From contig NZ_CALEJS010000032.1 in NCBI RefSeq assembly GCF_937898475.1, positions 62,001 through 126,000 of the forward strand: DNA of 64,000 nucleotides, written 5' to 3'. The notes beneath the pieces were generated by a model. That model ran no database searches and had not been told where the DNA came from. It saw only the letters and a program-made list of their open reading frames with translations. How positions within the stretch are numbered: position 1 is the first letter of the stretch; every line of letters begins with the position of its first letter. The position numbers and the translations under genes were made by a program. This DNA is from an uncultured Chitinophaga sp. Its GTDB lineage: Bacteria; Bacteroidota; Bacteroidia; Chitinophagales; Chitinophagaceae. Below, piece after piece: positions 42,864 to 51,244 of this stretch.

Positions 42864-43988
42864 CTACTTTGAATAGTCTTCCTTCAGGATATCCTTAATA
42901 TGATCATACGGCACAAACAGATTTACCTGCCCTAATGCATACGGGCCAATCTCATAGGGTGTATAGCTGAACATAACTCCCTTATTGGTGAGTATAAAGT
43001 TGTTGTTCGGTTCAATATTGTCCACTATCAGCATGCCTTTTACAGGTTCATCTTCAGGTACCCTGTACTTTTTACGGAAGGCCTGCTCCAGCTCCCTGGT
43101 CAGTATGGTTTTATAATCTCCCTTGAACACATCGTCGGCTGTCAGTACCTTTTGCCTGGAAAGATCAAGTACCTGGTAGATAGCACCGCCATTGCCGTGC
43201 GCCCCGCCGGTATAATCATATGAGAAGCTTTCCAGTGCAAGGAGGGGATAGCGGTTCCAGATCACCTTCATATCGCTTTCAGCCGTCCAGTCCCAGATAG
43301 GGCTTACACTATCTTCTTTTAATGCGGAGGTGTCTACGTCTATAGCGTTGCCTTTATAAAAAAGCAGGAAAGAATCCACCTCTTTTTTTACGAGCTGCCG
43401 TGGTGTGATATCTGCCTTGCCGCCGCTCATCACGCTTTTGATAAAGTCTGCAGTTTTGCTGTCTGTGCCCTCAGCAGGCCACAGGATACTGTTGCTTGCA
43501 ATAGCTACAGGCGAATACGGATGGCCAGGCACAAGGGCGGATGAATCTACAACCCTGTACACATCAAACAGTATGGCCTTATCAAAATTCTTTTTCAAAG
43601 AGAAGGGGTGAGAGGTGCCGGCACCCCGCCAGGTACCCTTAAAACTTCCTTCGGGATCAAAGCGGCCTTTGAAGGTAATCTCCTCGTCTGTATGGCTGTT
43701 TTCGTACAGGGTTAACTGTTGGCTAAAATCCAGTCCGCCCCATATATCTATCGGTTCACCGATGCGGTCATAGCTGTAATACCCCCTGAAAACATCCGGG
43801 TTGGTCTTCATCAGGTGCATGGTAACCGGCTGACTGGCGATAGTGCCTTTTAGCTGCATGTAGAAGTAGGGAGAAGCGACAGCAGCAGTGTCGGCATTTA
43901 CTGTTGTTTGCTGTTCTTGCTTAGGCTGCTGATGGCAGGCTGCCAGTCCGGCTGTGATAAATATAAAGGATAACAGGATTCTGTTCAT
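42864..43988 (-). CDS. DUF3298/RsiV-like domain lipoprotein
   Basis: The 374-residue protein has a signal peptide ending in LAAC (Cys18). The N-terminal half is beta-rich (residues 40-150) and resembles the small-molecule or sugar-binding beta domains of similar lipoproteins. The C-terminal half has the DUF3298 pattern: FSYDYTGGAHGNGG near 256, LTADDVFKG near 285 and a PYEIGPYALGQ block near 347. RsiV, the studied relative, is an anti-sigma factor that binds lysozyme, but no sigma factor gene is adjacent. It may be an envelope sensor or lysozyme binder; the role is unproven. Confidence 0.72.
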   Translation of the reverse strand: MNRILLSFIFITAGLAACHQQPKQEQQTTVNADTAAVASPYFYMQLKGTIASQPVTMHLMKTNPDVFRGYYSYDRIGEPIDIWGGLDFSQQLTLYENSHTDEEITFKGRFDPEGSFKGTWRGAGTSHPFSLKKNFDKAILFDVYRVVDSSALVPGHPYSPVAIASNSILWPAEGTDSKTADFIKSVMSGGKADITPRQLVKKEVDSFLLFYKGNAIDVDTSALKEDSVSPIWDWTAESDMKVIWNRYPLLALESFSYDYTGGAHGNGGAIYQVLDLSRQKVLTADDVFKGDYKTILTRELEQAFRKKYRVPEDEPVKGMLIVDNIEPNNNFILTNKGVMFSYTPYEIGPYALGQVNLFVPYDHIKDILKEDYSK

Positions 43989-44045
43989 AACCGCATATGT
44001 TGAACAGCTGCAATTTTACAAATAATTATTTTGACTCTTCATTAA

Positions 44046-44053
44046 TACCTTTG
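44046..44053 (+). promoter_or_regulatory. -7 element of the pdxH promoter
   Basis: TACCTTTG fits TAnnTTTG and predicts a leader of about 13 bases. A TTTG at 44030-44033 is too close (12 bases) to be a standard -33 box. Confidence 0.45.
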
Positions 44054-44072
44054 TAATTATAAACATGGCCTT

Positions 44073-44720
44073 ATGTTGAATCAAGAAATAGCAGCATTGC
44101 GTAAAGATTACCGCCTGGCCGCTTTAGATGAAAGCGAGGTAGCACAACATCCCCTTCAACAATTTGAACTGTGGTGGCAGGAAGCCATTAACAGCCAGCT
44201 GGATGAGCCCAATGCCATGACGCTGTCTACCAGCACACCAGAAGGCAGGCCTTCTGCGCGCATTGTATTATTAAAGAGCTTTGATGCAGACGGGTTTATT
44301 TTCTTCACTAACTACGAAAGCCGCAAAGGTGTGGAGATGGCTGCCAACCCGCAGGTAAGCCTCTTGTTTTTCTGGCGTGAGCTGGAAAGGCAGGTACGTA
44401 TAGACGGTACAGTGAGCAAAACAGATGCTGCCACCAGCGATGAGTACTACCGTACACGCCCGCTGGGCAGCCGTATTGGCGCTATTGCTTCTCCTCAGAG
44501 CAGGGTAATACCGCATCGGAGTTTCCTGGAAGAGCAGGTGAATATCATTGCAGCAAAGTATGTGCTGGAAGAGCCTGAAAGACCGCAGCACTGGGGCGGA
44601 TATATTGTGAAGCCAACCCTGATGGAGTTCTGGCAGGGGCGTAGTAACCGTTTACATGACAGGGTGCAGTATACTTTAACGGCAGGAGGAACGTGGCAGA
44701 TAGACCGGCTGGCGCCTTAA
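44073..44720 (+). CDS. pdxH: Pyridoxamine 5'-phosphate oxidase
   Basis: PdxH is an FMN enzyme that makes pyridoxal 5'-phosphate from pyridoxine or pyridoxamine phosphate. The 215-residue protein has ARIVLLKSFDADGFIFFTNYESRKG at its FMN core (about residues 62-86), SLLFFWRELERQVRIDG near 98-114, the RPLGSRIGAIASPQS block near 128-142 and the C-terminal RSNRLHDR near 190-197 that binds the substrate phosphate. The length is normal. An 18-bp A/T hairpin follows. Confidence 0.96.
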   Translation: MLNQEIAALRKDYRLAALDESEVAQHPLQQFELWWQEAINSQLDEPNAMTLSTSTPEGRPSARIVLLKSFDADGFIFFTNYESRKGVEMAANPQVSLLFFWRELERQVRIDGTVSKTDAATSDEYYRTRPLGSRIGAIASPQSRVIPHRSFLEEQVNIIAAKYVLEEPERPQHWGGYIVKPTLMEFWQGRSNRLHDRVQYTLTAGGTWQIDRLAP

Positions 44721-44727
44721 TAAAATA

Positions 44728-44800
44728 AAAAAGAAAAAGTAAAAACTGAAAACTCCATGCAGTACTTCGCGCTGTTTTTTCTTTTTTACTTTTTCTTTTT
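44728..44800. terminator. 18-bp A/T-only inverted repeat between convergent genes
   Basis: AAAAAGAAAAAGTAAAAA (44728-44745) pairs perfectly with its complement at 44783-44800 over a 37-base loop. It sits between the stop codons of pdxH and the THX gene. The T-rich right arm may help end pdxH transcripts, and the left arm does so for the minus strand. Confidence 0.55.
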
Positions 44801-44809
44801 ACTTCTTCA

Positions 44810-44926
44810 TTACCCTTTCTTTTCTGCTTTAGCAGCAGCAGTCTTACGAACTTTGGCGGGTCTTGATTTACCGAAGGATCCGTTAGAGATCTTACCTTTT
44901 TTGGTTTTGATATCTCCTCTACCCAT
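44810..44926 (-). CDS. 30S ribosomal protein THX
   Basis: A 38-residue very basic protein that starts MGRGDIKTKKGKISNGSFG and continues KSRPAKVRKTAAA. This is the pattern of ribosomal protein THX, a tiny 30S subunit protein first seen in Thermus that fits in a cavity at the head of the subunit. It is conserved in Bacteroidota. The gene is easily missed because of its size. It lies downstream of the HU gene but is separated from it by a terminator, and is convergent with pdxH. Confidence 0.9.
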   Translation of the reverse strand: MGRGDIKTKKGKISNGSFGKSRPAKVRKTAAAKAEKKG

Positions 44927-45029
44927 TTTGATAATAGTTTACAGTTTACAATTGGCAGCTGTTACACTGCCTGAAATCAGCCGCAAATTACATAATTCAT
45001 CGCATTCATAACAGCGTCGTAATAAGGGC

Positions 45030-45062
45030 AAAAAAAAAGCAAGAAACATATGTTCCTTGCTT
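45030..45062 (-). terminator. Intrinsic terminator after the HU gene
   Basis: On the minus strand, an 11-bp stem with one mismatch (45037-45047 with 45052-45062) has an ATAT loop and is followed by nine T (A-run 45030-45038 on the plus strand). Confidence 0.88.
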
Positions 45063-45082
45063 GAATAAGTTGTGCTAACTGA

Positions 45083-45352
45083 TTAGAGCTTGTCAGACAG
45101 CGCTTTACCAGCTTTGAATTTAGCAACTTTTTTAGCTTTGATCTTGATGATCTGGCCAGTCTGTGGGTTTCTACCGTTACGAGCAGCACGTTTAGAAACA
45201 GAGAAGGTACCGAAACCTACCAGGGTTACTTTACCACCTTTTTTCAGTGTATCAGCAACAGCTTTGGTGAAAGAGTCCAGAGCTTCGTTAGCTTGGGTTT
45301 TGGTGATTGCGGCATCTTTGGCCAGCTTGTCGATTAATTCGGCTTTGTTCAT
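45083..45352 (-). CDS. HU-family DNA-binding protein
   Basis: HU bends and compacts DNA as a dimer. The 89-residue protein has the full family sequence: MNKAELIDKLAKDAAITK at the N-terminus, VGFGTFSVSKRAARNGRNP near 46-64 with the DNA-inserting Pro, and KAKKVAKFKAGKAL near the C-terminus. Its promoter is the best match to the Bacteroidota consensus in the window, which fits strong expression. Confidence 0.97.
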   Translation of the reverse strand: MNKAELIDKLAKDAAITKTQANEALDSFTKAVADTLKKGGKVTLVGFGTFSVSKRAARNGRNPQTGQIIKIKAKKVAKFKAGKALSDKL

Positions 45353-45394
45353 AGTTAGTAAGATTTAACTAGTGAAAAAAATGTTTGATGTGAG

Positions 45395-45425
45395 CAAATA
45401 TAGCGCGTTTTATCAGATTACCAAA
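45395..45425 (-). promoter_or_regulatory. Consensus promoter of the HU gene
   Basis: On the minus strand TTTG (45422-45425), exactly 19 bases, then TATATTTG (45395-45402). Expected start near 45388 gives a 35-base leader. In the remaining gap to 45658 I see nothing recognisable. Confidence 0.85.
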
Positions 45426-45658
45426 TTTTTTACCCCAGTAATGCTCAAATTTTTATCGGCTGTAAGGGGCTACTGGTAACGGTTACAGCTGATTGGCCCT
45501 TGTTGGGGAAGATAGCTGTTTATACCACGTTTTCCATGAGATCCGCTCCCACAGCGCATTTCCTTTGAACTAAGTAATAAACGCCTGTTTCCGGAAAGTA
45601 TTGTGTAAGAGGGCCAATCCCTGAAAACAGTGGATTTCCTGTGGATAAGTTTGCGGGT

Positions 45659-45961
45659 TTATACCACCTGCATAACGGTTCTGAAGGCGATAAACTGGTT
45701 GCCAAACTGCTCATAACCCTTTTGTCTGAGCATAGGAGCATGCTCGTGAAGGAAGGTATGATAGTTCTCCAGGCTGTCCGTAAAGAACTGCACGGTAAAT
45801 GTGGGTCCTTCCTGATCGTCCTGCTCCAGTAAACGACACATGCGGTAATCATGAAACAGGCCTGTAGCCATTATTTCCGGAATGTGTACTTCCTTCATCC
45901 ACTGCACCCAGCGCTCATGGATGGCATTGGTAACCTTACTGGTAACGTTGTAAATGATCAT
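45659..45961 (-). CDS. DUF4286-family protein
   Basis: The 100-residue protein starts MIIYNVTSKVTNAIHERWVQWM, has HIPEIMATGLF near 31-41 and a late FTVQFFTDSLENYHTFL strand-helix. This is the DUF4286 pattern, a small ferredoxin-like alpha/beta fold of unknown function. The ATG at 45961 is chosen over a longer frame that overlaps the end of xth. It starts 5 bases after the xth stop codon, so the two are probably co-transcribed. Confidence 0.8.
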   Translation of the reverse strand: MIIYNVTSKVTNAIHERWVQWMKEVHIPEIMATGLFHDYRMCRLLEQDDQEGPTFTVQFFTDSLENYHTFLHEHAPMLRQKGYEQFGNQFIAFRTVMQVV

Positions 45962-45966
45962 GCTGT

Positions 45967-46731
45967 TTAAGGATGGAGTTCCAGGTATACCGGACAATGA
46001 TCCGAATGGCATACCTGCTGGAATATTTCAGCGTGTTTAAGACGGCTTTGCAGCGGCGCGCTTACATTGATATAATCTATCCGCCAGCCCTTGTTATTGG
46101 CCCTTGCATTAGACCTTACACTCCACCAGCTGTATTGATGTGGATCCGGATTAAAATGACGGAAGCTGTCCACAAAACCGCTTTCGAAGAACCTATCCAA
46201 CCAGGCTCTTTCTTCTGGCAGGAAGCCGGATGATTTCTTGTTGCCTACCGGATCATGAATATCGATCGGTTTGTGACAGATGTTATAATCGCCGCAGATA
46301 ACCAGGTTGGGCCTTGTTTCCCGGAGTATGCCCACATAGCCGAAGAATTCTTCCAGCCACTGGTATTTATAGGTCTGGCGTTCATCTCCGCTGGTGCCTG
46401 AAGGCATGTAGGTATTGAGCAGGGTAATATCTTTAAAGTCGAGCCTGATCACACGGCCTTCCGCATCGCTTTGCATGAAGCCGTTCCCATATTGTACATT
46501 GTCAGGCGTTATACGTGAAAGTACGGCTACCCCGCTATACCCTTTTTTCTGGGCGGGGAACCAGTAATGCTCATAGCCCAGGTCTTCAAACAGGCGGTAG
46601 TTTACATTGTCTTTCTGGGCTTTGATCTCCTGGAGGCAGATAATATCACCCGGGTCTGTTTTCAGCCAGTCAACAAAACCTTTGGTCATGGCAGAACGTA
46701 AGCCGTTAACGTTATAGGAAACGATGCGCAT
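45967..46731 (-). CDS. xth: Exodeoxyribonuclease III / AP endonuclease
   Basis: ExoIII cuts at abasic sites and trims 3' ends in base-excision repair. The 254-residue EEP-fold enzyme has MRIVSYNVNGLRSA at the start (catalytic Asn), ICLQEIKAQ near 31-39 (metal Glu), GDYNICHKPIDI near 148 (Asp and Asn), RIDYINVS near 221 and HSDHCPVYLEL at the end (Asp-His pair). All catalytic residues are present. It lies between split metH upstream and the DUF4286 gene downstream. Confidence 0.94.
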   Translation of the reverse strand: MRIVSYNVNGLRSAMTKGFVDWLKTDPGDIICLQEIKAQKDNVNYRLFEDLGYEHYWFPAQKKGYSGVAVLSRITPDNVQYGNGFMQSDAEGRVIRLDFKDITLLNTYMPSGTSGDERQTYKYQWLEEFFGYVGILRETRPNLVICGDYNICHKPIDIHDPVGNKKSSGFLPEERAWLDRFFESGFVDSFRHFNPDPHQYSWWSVRSNARANNKGWRIDYINVSAPLQSRLKHAEIFQQVCHSDHCPVYLELHP

Positions 46732-46770
46732 ATTTATTAGTAGTTAGCTCTCAGCTGACTTTATTAAATG

Positions 46771-49509
46771 TTACATATCATACTCCAGGTTGGGACGCAG
46801 CCATTTTTCAGCCTCTTCTACTGTCCAGCCTTTTCTACGGGCGTAGTCTTCTACCTGGTCTTTTTCTATCTTACCAACACCGAAGTATTTGCTGGCGGGG
46901 TTGGCAAAGTACCAGCCGCTTACACTGGCTGCAGGATACATGGCCAGTGATTCTGTAAGGGTGATACCTGTGTTGGCGGTAGCATCCAGGAGGCCAAACA
47001 GCTTGTACTTCTCCGTGTGTTCCGGACAGGCCGGATAACCCGGTGCGGGCCTTATACCGGAATAAGCTTCTTTGATCAGTTCTTCGTTGCTGAAGTGCTC
47101 ATCGCTGGCATACCCCCACCACTCTTTACGTACCCGCTCGTGCATCAGTTCTGCAAAGGCCTCTACCAAGCGGTCTGCCAGGGCTTTTAACATGATGCTG
47201 CTGTAATCATCGTGATCAGCCTTGAATTTCTCCAGCCATTTTTCAATACCGCCACCGGTGGTAACGGCAAAGGCGCCCATATAATCCCGGATACCGGTGG
47301 AGGCAGGGGCAACAAAATCGGCCAGGCTGAAATTGGGCTGTCCCGGCGCCTTTTTGATCTGTTGCCGCAGGAATTCCAGCTGTACCGGTTCGCCGTTTTC
47401 CGGCTGTATCTGTACGCTGTCGGGTCCTGTAGCATTGGCAGGGAAAAGGCCGATCACCGCATGGGCGTCCAGCCATTTTTCATCAATGATGCGTTGCAGC
47501 ATTGCCTGCGCATCGTTATACAGGCGGGTGGCTTCCTTACCTACCACCTCATCCTGCAGGATCTGCGGAAATTTACCGTGCAGTTCCCATGCAATAAAGA
47601 AAGGCTGCCAGTCTATATAAGGAGCAATGTCTGCCAGTTTATAATCACGGAACACCTGCACACCCAGCTTGCGGGGTTTTACAGGCGTAAAGTTCTTCCA
47701 GTCAATTTCCGCGGGCAGCTTCCTGGCATCTGCCAGGGAGAGGTACTGTTTAACCGGCCGCTTATTTCTGAAATTGTCGTTCAGCTTTACGTATTCTGTT
47801 TTCACTTCTTCCAGGAAGTTCTTTTTCAGGGCCTTGTTCAGCAGGCTGCCTGTAACGGTCACGCTGCGGGAGGCATCCAGCACGTGTACCACGCCATGAT
47901 CATACTCGGGCGCTATCTTCACGGCGGTATGGGTGCGCGAAGTGGTAGCGCCGCCAATCAGCAGCGGAATATCAAACTGCTGGCGTTTAAGTTCGCGGGC
48001 CACATGCACCATTTCATCCAGGCTGGGGGTGATCAGGCCACTGAGGCCAATGATATCCACCTGCTCTTCGCGGGCCGTTTGCAGGATCTTTTCTGCAGGC
48101 ACCATCACACCCATGTCTATAATATCATAACCGTTACAGCCCAATACCACGCCTACGATGTTCTTACCAATGTCATGCACGTCGCCTTTCACGGTAGCCA
48201 GTAAGATCTTCCCGGCAGATTTTATCTGGCCGCCGTTCTGTTCTACCAGTTTCTGTTTTTCTGCTTCTATATATGGAGTAAGTACGGCCACAGACTTCTT
48301 CATTACCCGGGCGCTTTTTACTACCTGGGGCAGGAACATTTTACCGCTGCCAAACAGGTCGCCCACGATGTTCATGCCATCCATCAGGGGGCCTTCTATC
48401 ACATCCAGCGGGCGGGGATATTGCTGGCGGGCTTCTTCTGTATCCGCTTCTATATAATCGGTAATTCCGTTCACCAGTGCATGGCTCAGTCTTTCCTGTA
48501 CAGTGCCGTTACGCCAGCTTTCATCTTTTTCGACAGCCTTGCCCTTTGCCTTTACGGTTTCTGCGAAGGCGATCAGCCTCTCAGTGGCATCTTCCCGGCG
48601 GTTCAAAATGGCGTCTTCACACAGTTCACGCAGCTGCGGTTCAATCTCATCGTAGATCTGCACCATTCCGGCGTTCACAATGCCCATATCCATACCTGCT
48701 TTAATAGCGTGGAAAAGGAATACGGAGTGCATGGCTTCACGCACCACATCGTTACCACGGAAAGAAAAGGAAATATTACTTACCCCTCCGCTTACCCGGG
48801 TAAGCGGCATGAGGGCTTTTATCTGGCGGGTAGCTTCAATAAAATCTACCGCGTAGTTATTGTGTTCTTCAATGCCGGTGGCAATGGCAAAGATGTTGGG
48901 ATCAAATATAATATCCTGGGGATCATAGCCTACCTGCTCTGTTAATATCTTATAGGCGCGGTGGCTGAAGCTTACTTTCTTCTCCAGCGTATCTGCCTGG
49001 CCATGTTCATCAAAGGCCATGACCACAACGGCAGCGCCAAAGCTTTTGCAGATGAAGGCCTGTTCAATGAATTTGGCTTCACCTTCCTTGAGACTGATAG
49101 AGTTCACGATACATTTACCCTGGATACATTTCAGGCCTGCCTCTATGATGCTGAACTTACTGGAGTCTATCATAATGGGTATCCTGGAAATATCCGGTTC
49201 GGCAGCCAGCAGGTTGAGGAAGGTGGTCATGGCCTTTTCTCCGTCCAGCAGGGCATCATCCATGTTCACGTCCAGCACCTGGGCGCCATTCTCCACCTGT
49301 TGCCGGGCTACAGACAGCGCCTCTTCGTACTGCCCTTCCCGTATCAGGCGGGCAAACTTTTTAGACCCGGTAACGTTGGTGCGTTCCCCGATATTAATGA
49401 AGTTGGTTTCCGGCCGTACCACCAGCGGCTCAAGACCGCTCAGTCGCAGGTAGGGTTTTATCACCAGTGTTCCGTTCGTGGTATCAGTATTCGTTGTTGT
49501 TGTACTCAT
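46771..49509 (-). CDS. metH: Cobalamin-dependent methionine synthase, large part (folate, B12 and activation domains)
   Basis: This 912-residue protein is MetH without the homocysteine domain. The pteroate-binding domain starts FINIGERTNVTGSKKFARL near residue 37. The helical cap follows, then the B12-binding domain with KGDVHDIGKNIVG near 430 (axial His) and a VGLSGLITPSLDEM-like block near 490. The C-terminal SAM-binding activation domain has RPAPGYPACPEH near 840. It depends on the separate homocysteine-domain protein encoded 17 bases upstream. Together they make methionine with methyl-THF from MetF. Confidence 0.95.
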   Translation of the reverse strand: MSTTTTNTDTTNGTLVIKPYLRLSGLEPLVVRPETNFINIGERTNVTGSKKFARLIREGQYEEALSVARQQVENGAQVLDVNMDDALLDGEKAMTTFLNLLAAEPDISRIPIMIDSSKFSIIEAGLKCIQGKCIVNSISLKEGEAKFIEQAFICKSFGAAVVVMAFDEHGQADTLEKKVSFSHRAYKILTEQVGYDPQDIIFDPNIFAIATGIEEHNNYAVDFIEATRQIKALMPLTRVSGGVSNISFSFRGNDVVREAMHSVFLFHAIKAGMDMGIVNAGMVQIYDEIEPQLRELCEDAILNRREDATERLIAFAETVKAKGKAVEKDESWRNGTVQERLSHALVNGITDYIEADTEEARQQYPRPLDVIEGPLMDGMNIVGDLFGSGKMFLPQVVKSARVMKKSVAVLTPYIEAEKQKLVEQNGGQIKSAGKILLATVKGDVHDIGKNIVGVVLGCNGYDIIDMGVMVPAEKILQTAREEQVDIIGLSGLITPSLDEMVHVARELKRQQFDIPLLIGGATTSRTHTAVKIAPEYDHGVVHVLDASRSVTVTGSLLNKALKKNFLEEVKTEYVKLNDNFRNKRPVKQYLSLADARKLPAEIDWKNFTPVKPRKLGVQVFRDYKLADIAPYIDWQPFFIAWELHGKFPQILQDEVVGKEATRLYNDAQAMLQRIIDEKWLDAHAVIGLFPANATGPDSVQIQPENGEPVQLEFLRQQIKKAPGQPNFSLADFVAPASTGIRDYMGAFAVTTGGGIEKWLEKFKADHDDYSSIMLKALADRLVEAFAELMHERVRKEWWGYASDEHFSNEELIKEAYSGIRPAPGYPACPEHTEKYKLFGLLDATANTGITLTESLAMYPAASVSGWYFANPASKYFGVGKIEKDQVEDYARRKGWTVEEAEKWLRPNLEYDM

Positions 49510-49526
49510 TCTTTCTCTGCTTGTGT

Positions 49527-50543
49527 TTAGGCGAGTGTAGGCTCCTGTTTTGGTAAGGGGCGGGGTTGCAGCGCCTTCACATGTGATGCTATATGACGTA
49601 TATGGTCAGGCGTAGTGCCGCAGCAACCGCCAACAATATTTACAAATCCTTCGCGGGCAAAGTCCTCGATGATGTGTGCCGTATCTTCCGGCTGCTCGTC
49701 ATACTCCCCAAAGGCATTGGGCAGGCCGGCGTTAGGATAGCAGCTAACGTGGCACGCGGCTATATGCGACAGCTCCTCTATATAAGGCCGCATCTGCTGA
49801 CCGCCCAGCGCGCAGTTAAGCCCGATCGAGAATGGCTGGGCATGCATCACCGAAATATAGAACGCCTCCAGCGTCTGGCCGCTCAGCGTTCTGCCAGAAG
49901 CATCCGTAATAGTGCCTGAGATCATAACAGGCAGCTCAGGCCGCCCGCTTTGACGGAAGTACTGTTTGATGGCATAGATTGCCGCCTTACAGTTCAGGGT
50001 ATCAAAGATGGTTTCTATCAGCAGGATGTCTACACCACCCTCTACCAGGCCTTTTATCTGCTCGGTGTACGCTTCCGCTACTTCGTCGAAGGTAACGGAG
50101 CGGTAGCCGGGATTGTTTACATCCGGAGAAAGAGATAAGGTTTTGTTCAGCGGACCAATAGCGCCTGCCACAAACCGGGGCTTATCCGGGTTTTTGGCAG
50201 TGTATTCGGCAGCGGCTTCTTTTGCTATGCGGGCAGCGGCCACGTTCAGTTCATAGGCCAGGTGCTGCATGTCGTAATCCGCCATAGCGATGGATGTGCT
50301 GCTGAAAGTATTGGTTTCGATAATATCCGCGCCCGCTTCCAGGTATTCTTTATGAATAGCTGAAATGATCTGTGGCTGTGTGAGATTAAGGAGATCGTTA
50401 TTCCCTTTTACATCGCTGTGGTGGTTCTTGAAGCGTTCTCCCCTGTAGTCGGATTCCTGGAGTTTATAGCGCTGGATCATGGTGCCCATAGCACCGTCAA
50501 TGATCAGGATGCGCTCTGCGGCGCATTGTTGCAAAGATTTCAT
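49527..50543 (-). CDS. Methionine synthase homocysteine-binding subunit
   Basis: The 338-residue protein is the N-terminal domain of MetH on its own: a (beta/alpha)8 barrel with RILIIDGAMGTMIQRY at residues 11-26, the first zinc Cys in IGLNCALGG near 235 and the last two in VGGCCGTTPDHI near 305. It binds and activates homocysteine through zinc. The split from the folate/B12 part is seen by gene order here, and both lie in one minus-strand operon. A -7 element (50627-50634) lies about 85 bases upstream. Confidence 0.93.
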   Translation of the reverse strand: MKSLQQCAAERILIIDGAMGTMIQRYKLQESDYRGERFKNHHSDVKGNNDLLNLTQPQIISAIHKEYLEAGADIIETNTFSSTSIAMADYDMQHLAYELNVAAARIAKEAAAEYTAKNPDKPRFVAGAIGPLNKTLSLSPDVNNPGYRSVTFDEVAEAYTEQIKGLVEGGVDILLIETIFDTLNCKAAIYAIKQYFRQSGRPELPVMISGTITDASGRTLSGQTLEAFYISVMHAQPFSIGLNCALGGQQMRPYIEELSHIAACHVSCYPNAGLPNAFGEYDEQPEDTAHIIEDFAREGFVNIVGGCCGTTPDHIRHIASHVKALQPRPLPKQEPTLA

Positions 50544-50585
50544 GTTAAGGTTTGTTTATTAGTTACGGTTTAAAATAGGTGGCTT

Positions 50586-50634
50586 CCGGTGGTCGAACAA
50601 TAAACAAATCCACCCTCCGGAGGCTGCAAAGTTA
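50586..50634 (-). promoter_or_regulatory. Promoter -7 element and hairpin upstream of split metH
   Basis: TAACTTTG on the minus strand (50627-50634) is followed at the expected start site by the palindrome CCTCCGGAGG (50614-50623). Next comes a stem of GGTGG/CCACC (50588-50592 with 50610-50614) around a 17-base loop. I tested the layout by eye against SAM-II and cobalamin riboswitches and found no convincing match. It could be an operator or a short structured leader. Confidence 0.4.
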
Positions 50635-50717
50635 ATAAAAATAGTCCATAGTCTATGCCCGCTGCACACTACCCAAAGGAGCGTAGGTATTGTTAACAGC
50701 TTGTTAAAGAAAATAAT

Positions 50718-50748
50718 TTTGTTTAATCCATATAGTCTACTATATTTG
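50718..50748 (+). promoter_or_regulatory. Consensus promoter of the Cys-leader unit
   Basis: TTTG (50718-50721), exactly 19 bases, then TATATTTG (50741-50748). It predicts a transcript starting near 50755, about 35 bases before the leader ORF. Confidence 0.85.
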
Positions 50749-50789
50749 TAGGGTAATTAGGAGATAAGCTCCGTATATTTATTTAGATC

Positions 50790-50897
50790 ATGCGATACGA
50801 ATACAACAAAAGACTGCCATCTGCCAAGGTGATCTCCACCAACTCCCTTTCCGCTGCAGCATGCCGCCCACGGTGCATGTCCTGCTGTTGCAAATGA
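50790..50897 (+). CDS. Cysteine-rich leader-like 35-residue ORF
   Basis: A short ORF that starts MRYEYNKRLPSAKV and ends CRPRCMSCCCK, with five Cys in its last eleven residues and three consecutive Cys codons just before the last Lys. It has an excellent promoter and lies 43 bases before a second small ORF. A hairpin (50918-50924 with 50928-50934) sits just before that second start. The clustered Cys codons resemble leader peptides that sense charged tRNA-Cys. Alternatively the peptide could itself bind metal. I recognise no family. Confidence 0.55.
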   Translation: MRYEYNKRLPSAKVISTNSLSAAACRPRCMSCCCK

Positions 50898-50940
50898 GCT
50901 ACTGCCTTACATTTCTATTGTTGACTTTCAATAACCGGCC

Positions 50941-51156
50941 ATGAGTATATCAAAGCATATTCATAGTTTACAGCAGCACCTTGCCAAATTGGGCTTGCAG
51001 CGGGTTCCGGCAGAAGGGCCGGGAGAGAATGACCAGCCAGGGGTATTCAGGATCTGTTTTCTGAACAAGTATGAAATGCAGCAATGGAAAAAGCTGCAGG
51101 AAAGATCTTCAGCAAATGCTGAAGCCCCCATCAACGCATTACCAGCGGGCAGATAG
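50941..51156 (+). CDS. Unknown 71-residue protein behind the Cys leader
   Basis: The protein has a helical N-terminus (ISKHIHSLQQHLAKLGLQRVP), a Pro/Gly-rich middle, a short strand FRICFLNKYEMQQWKKLQ and a polar tail. I do not recognise it. There is no signal peptide or membrane segment. It has one Cys. It lies in its own transcription unit between a consensus promoter and a good terminator, divergent from metH and convergent with recR. This placement supports that it is a real gene although it is small. Confidence 0.5.
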   Translation: MSISKHIHSLQQHLAKLGLQRVPAEGPGENDQPGVFRICFLNKYEMQQWKKLQERSSANAEAPINALPAGR

Positions 51157-51200
51157 CCTGCTATCTTTTTCATAACGTGGAATTACAGGTTAAACACACA

Positions 51201-51229
51201 CGGGTGCTATTAAGCACCTGTATTTTTTT
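51201..51229 (+). terminator. Intrinsic terminator of the Cys-leader unit
   Basis: An 8-bp stem with one G-T pair (51201-51208 with 51213-51220) has an ATTA loop and is followed by TATTTTTTT. Confidence 0.88.
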
Positions 51230-51244
51230 ATAGCATACCGGTCA

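Noticed and set aside
44757..45011. 84-codon hydrophobic plus-strand ORF
   Set aside because: It is antisense to the THX gene and made of the T-rich hairpin; no family resemblance.
47212..48204. 330-codon ORF antisense to metH
   Set aside because: Shadow of a long GC-rich coding region; no recognisable protein features.
49509..49527. Frameshift as cause of the split metH
   Set aside because: The upstream gene has a stop and the downstream gene an ATG with a natural N-terminus, and both parts are complete at domain borders.
50544..50700. Cobalamin or SAM riboswitch upstream of metH
   Set aside because: The predicted leader is short and I could not match conserved riboswitch core sequences; only a palindrome and small stem are visible.
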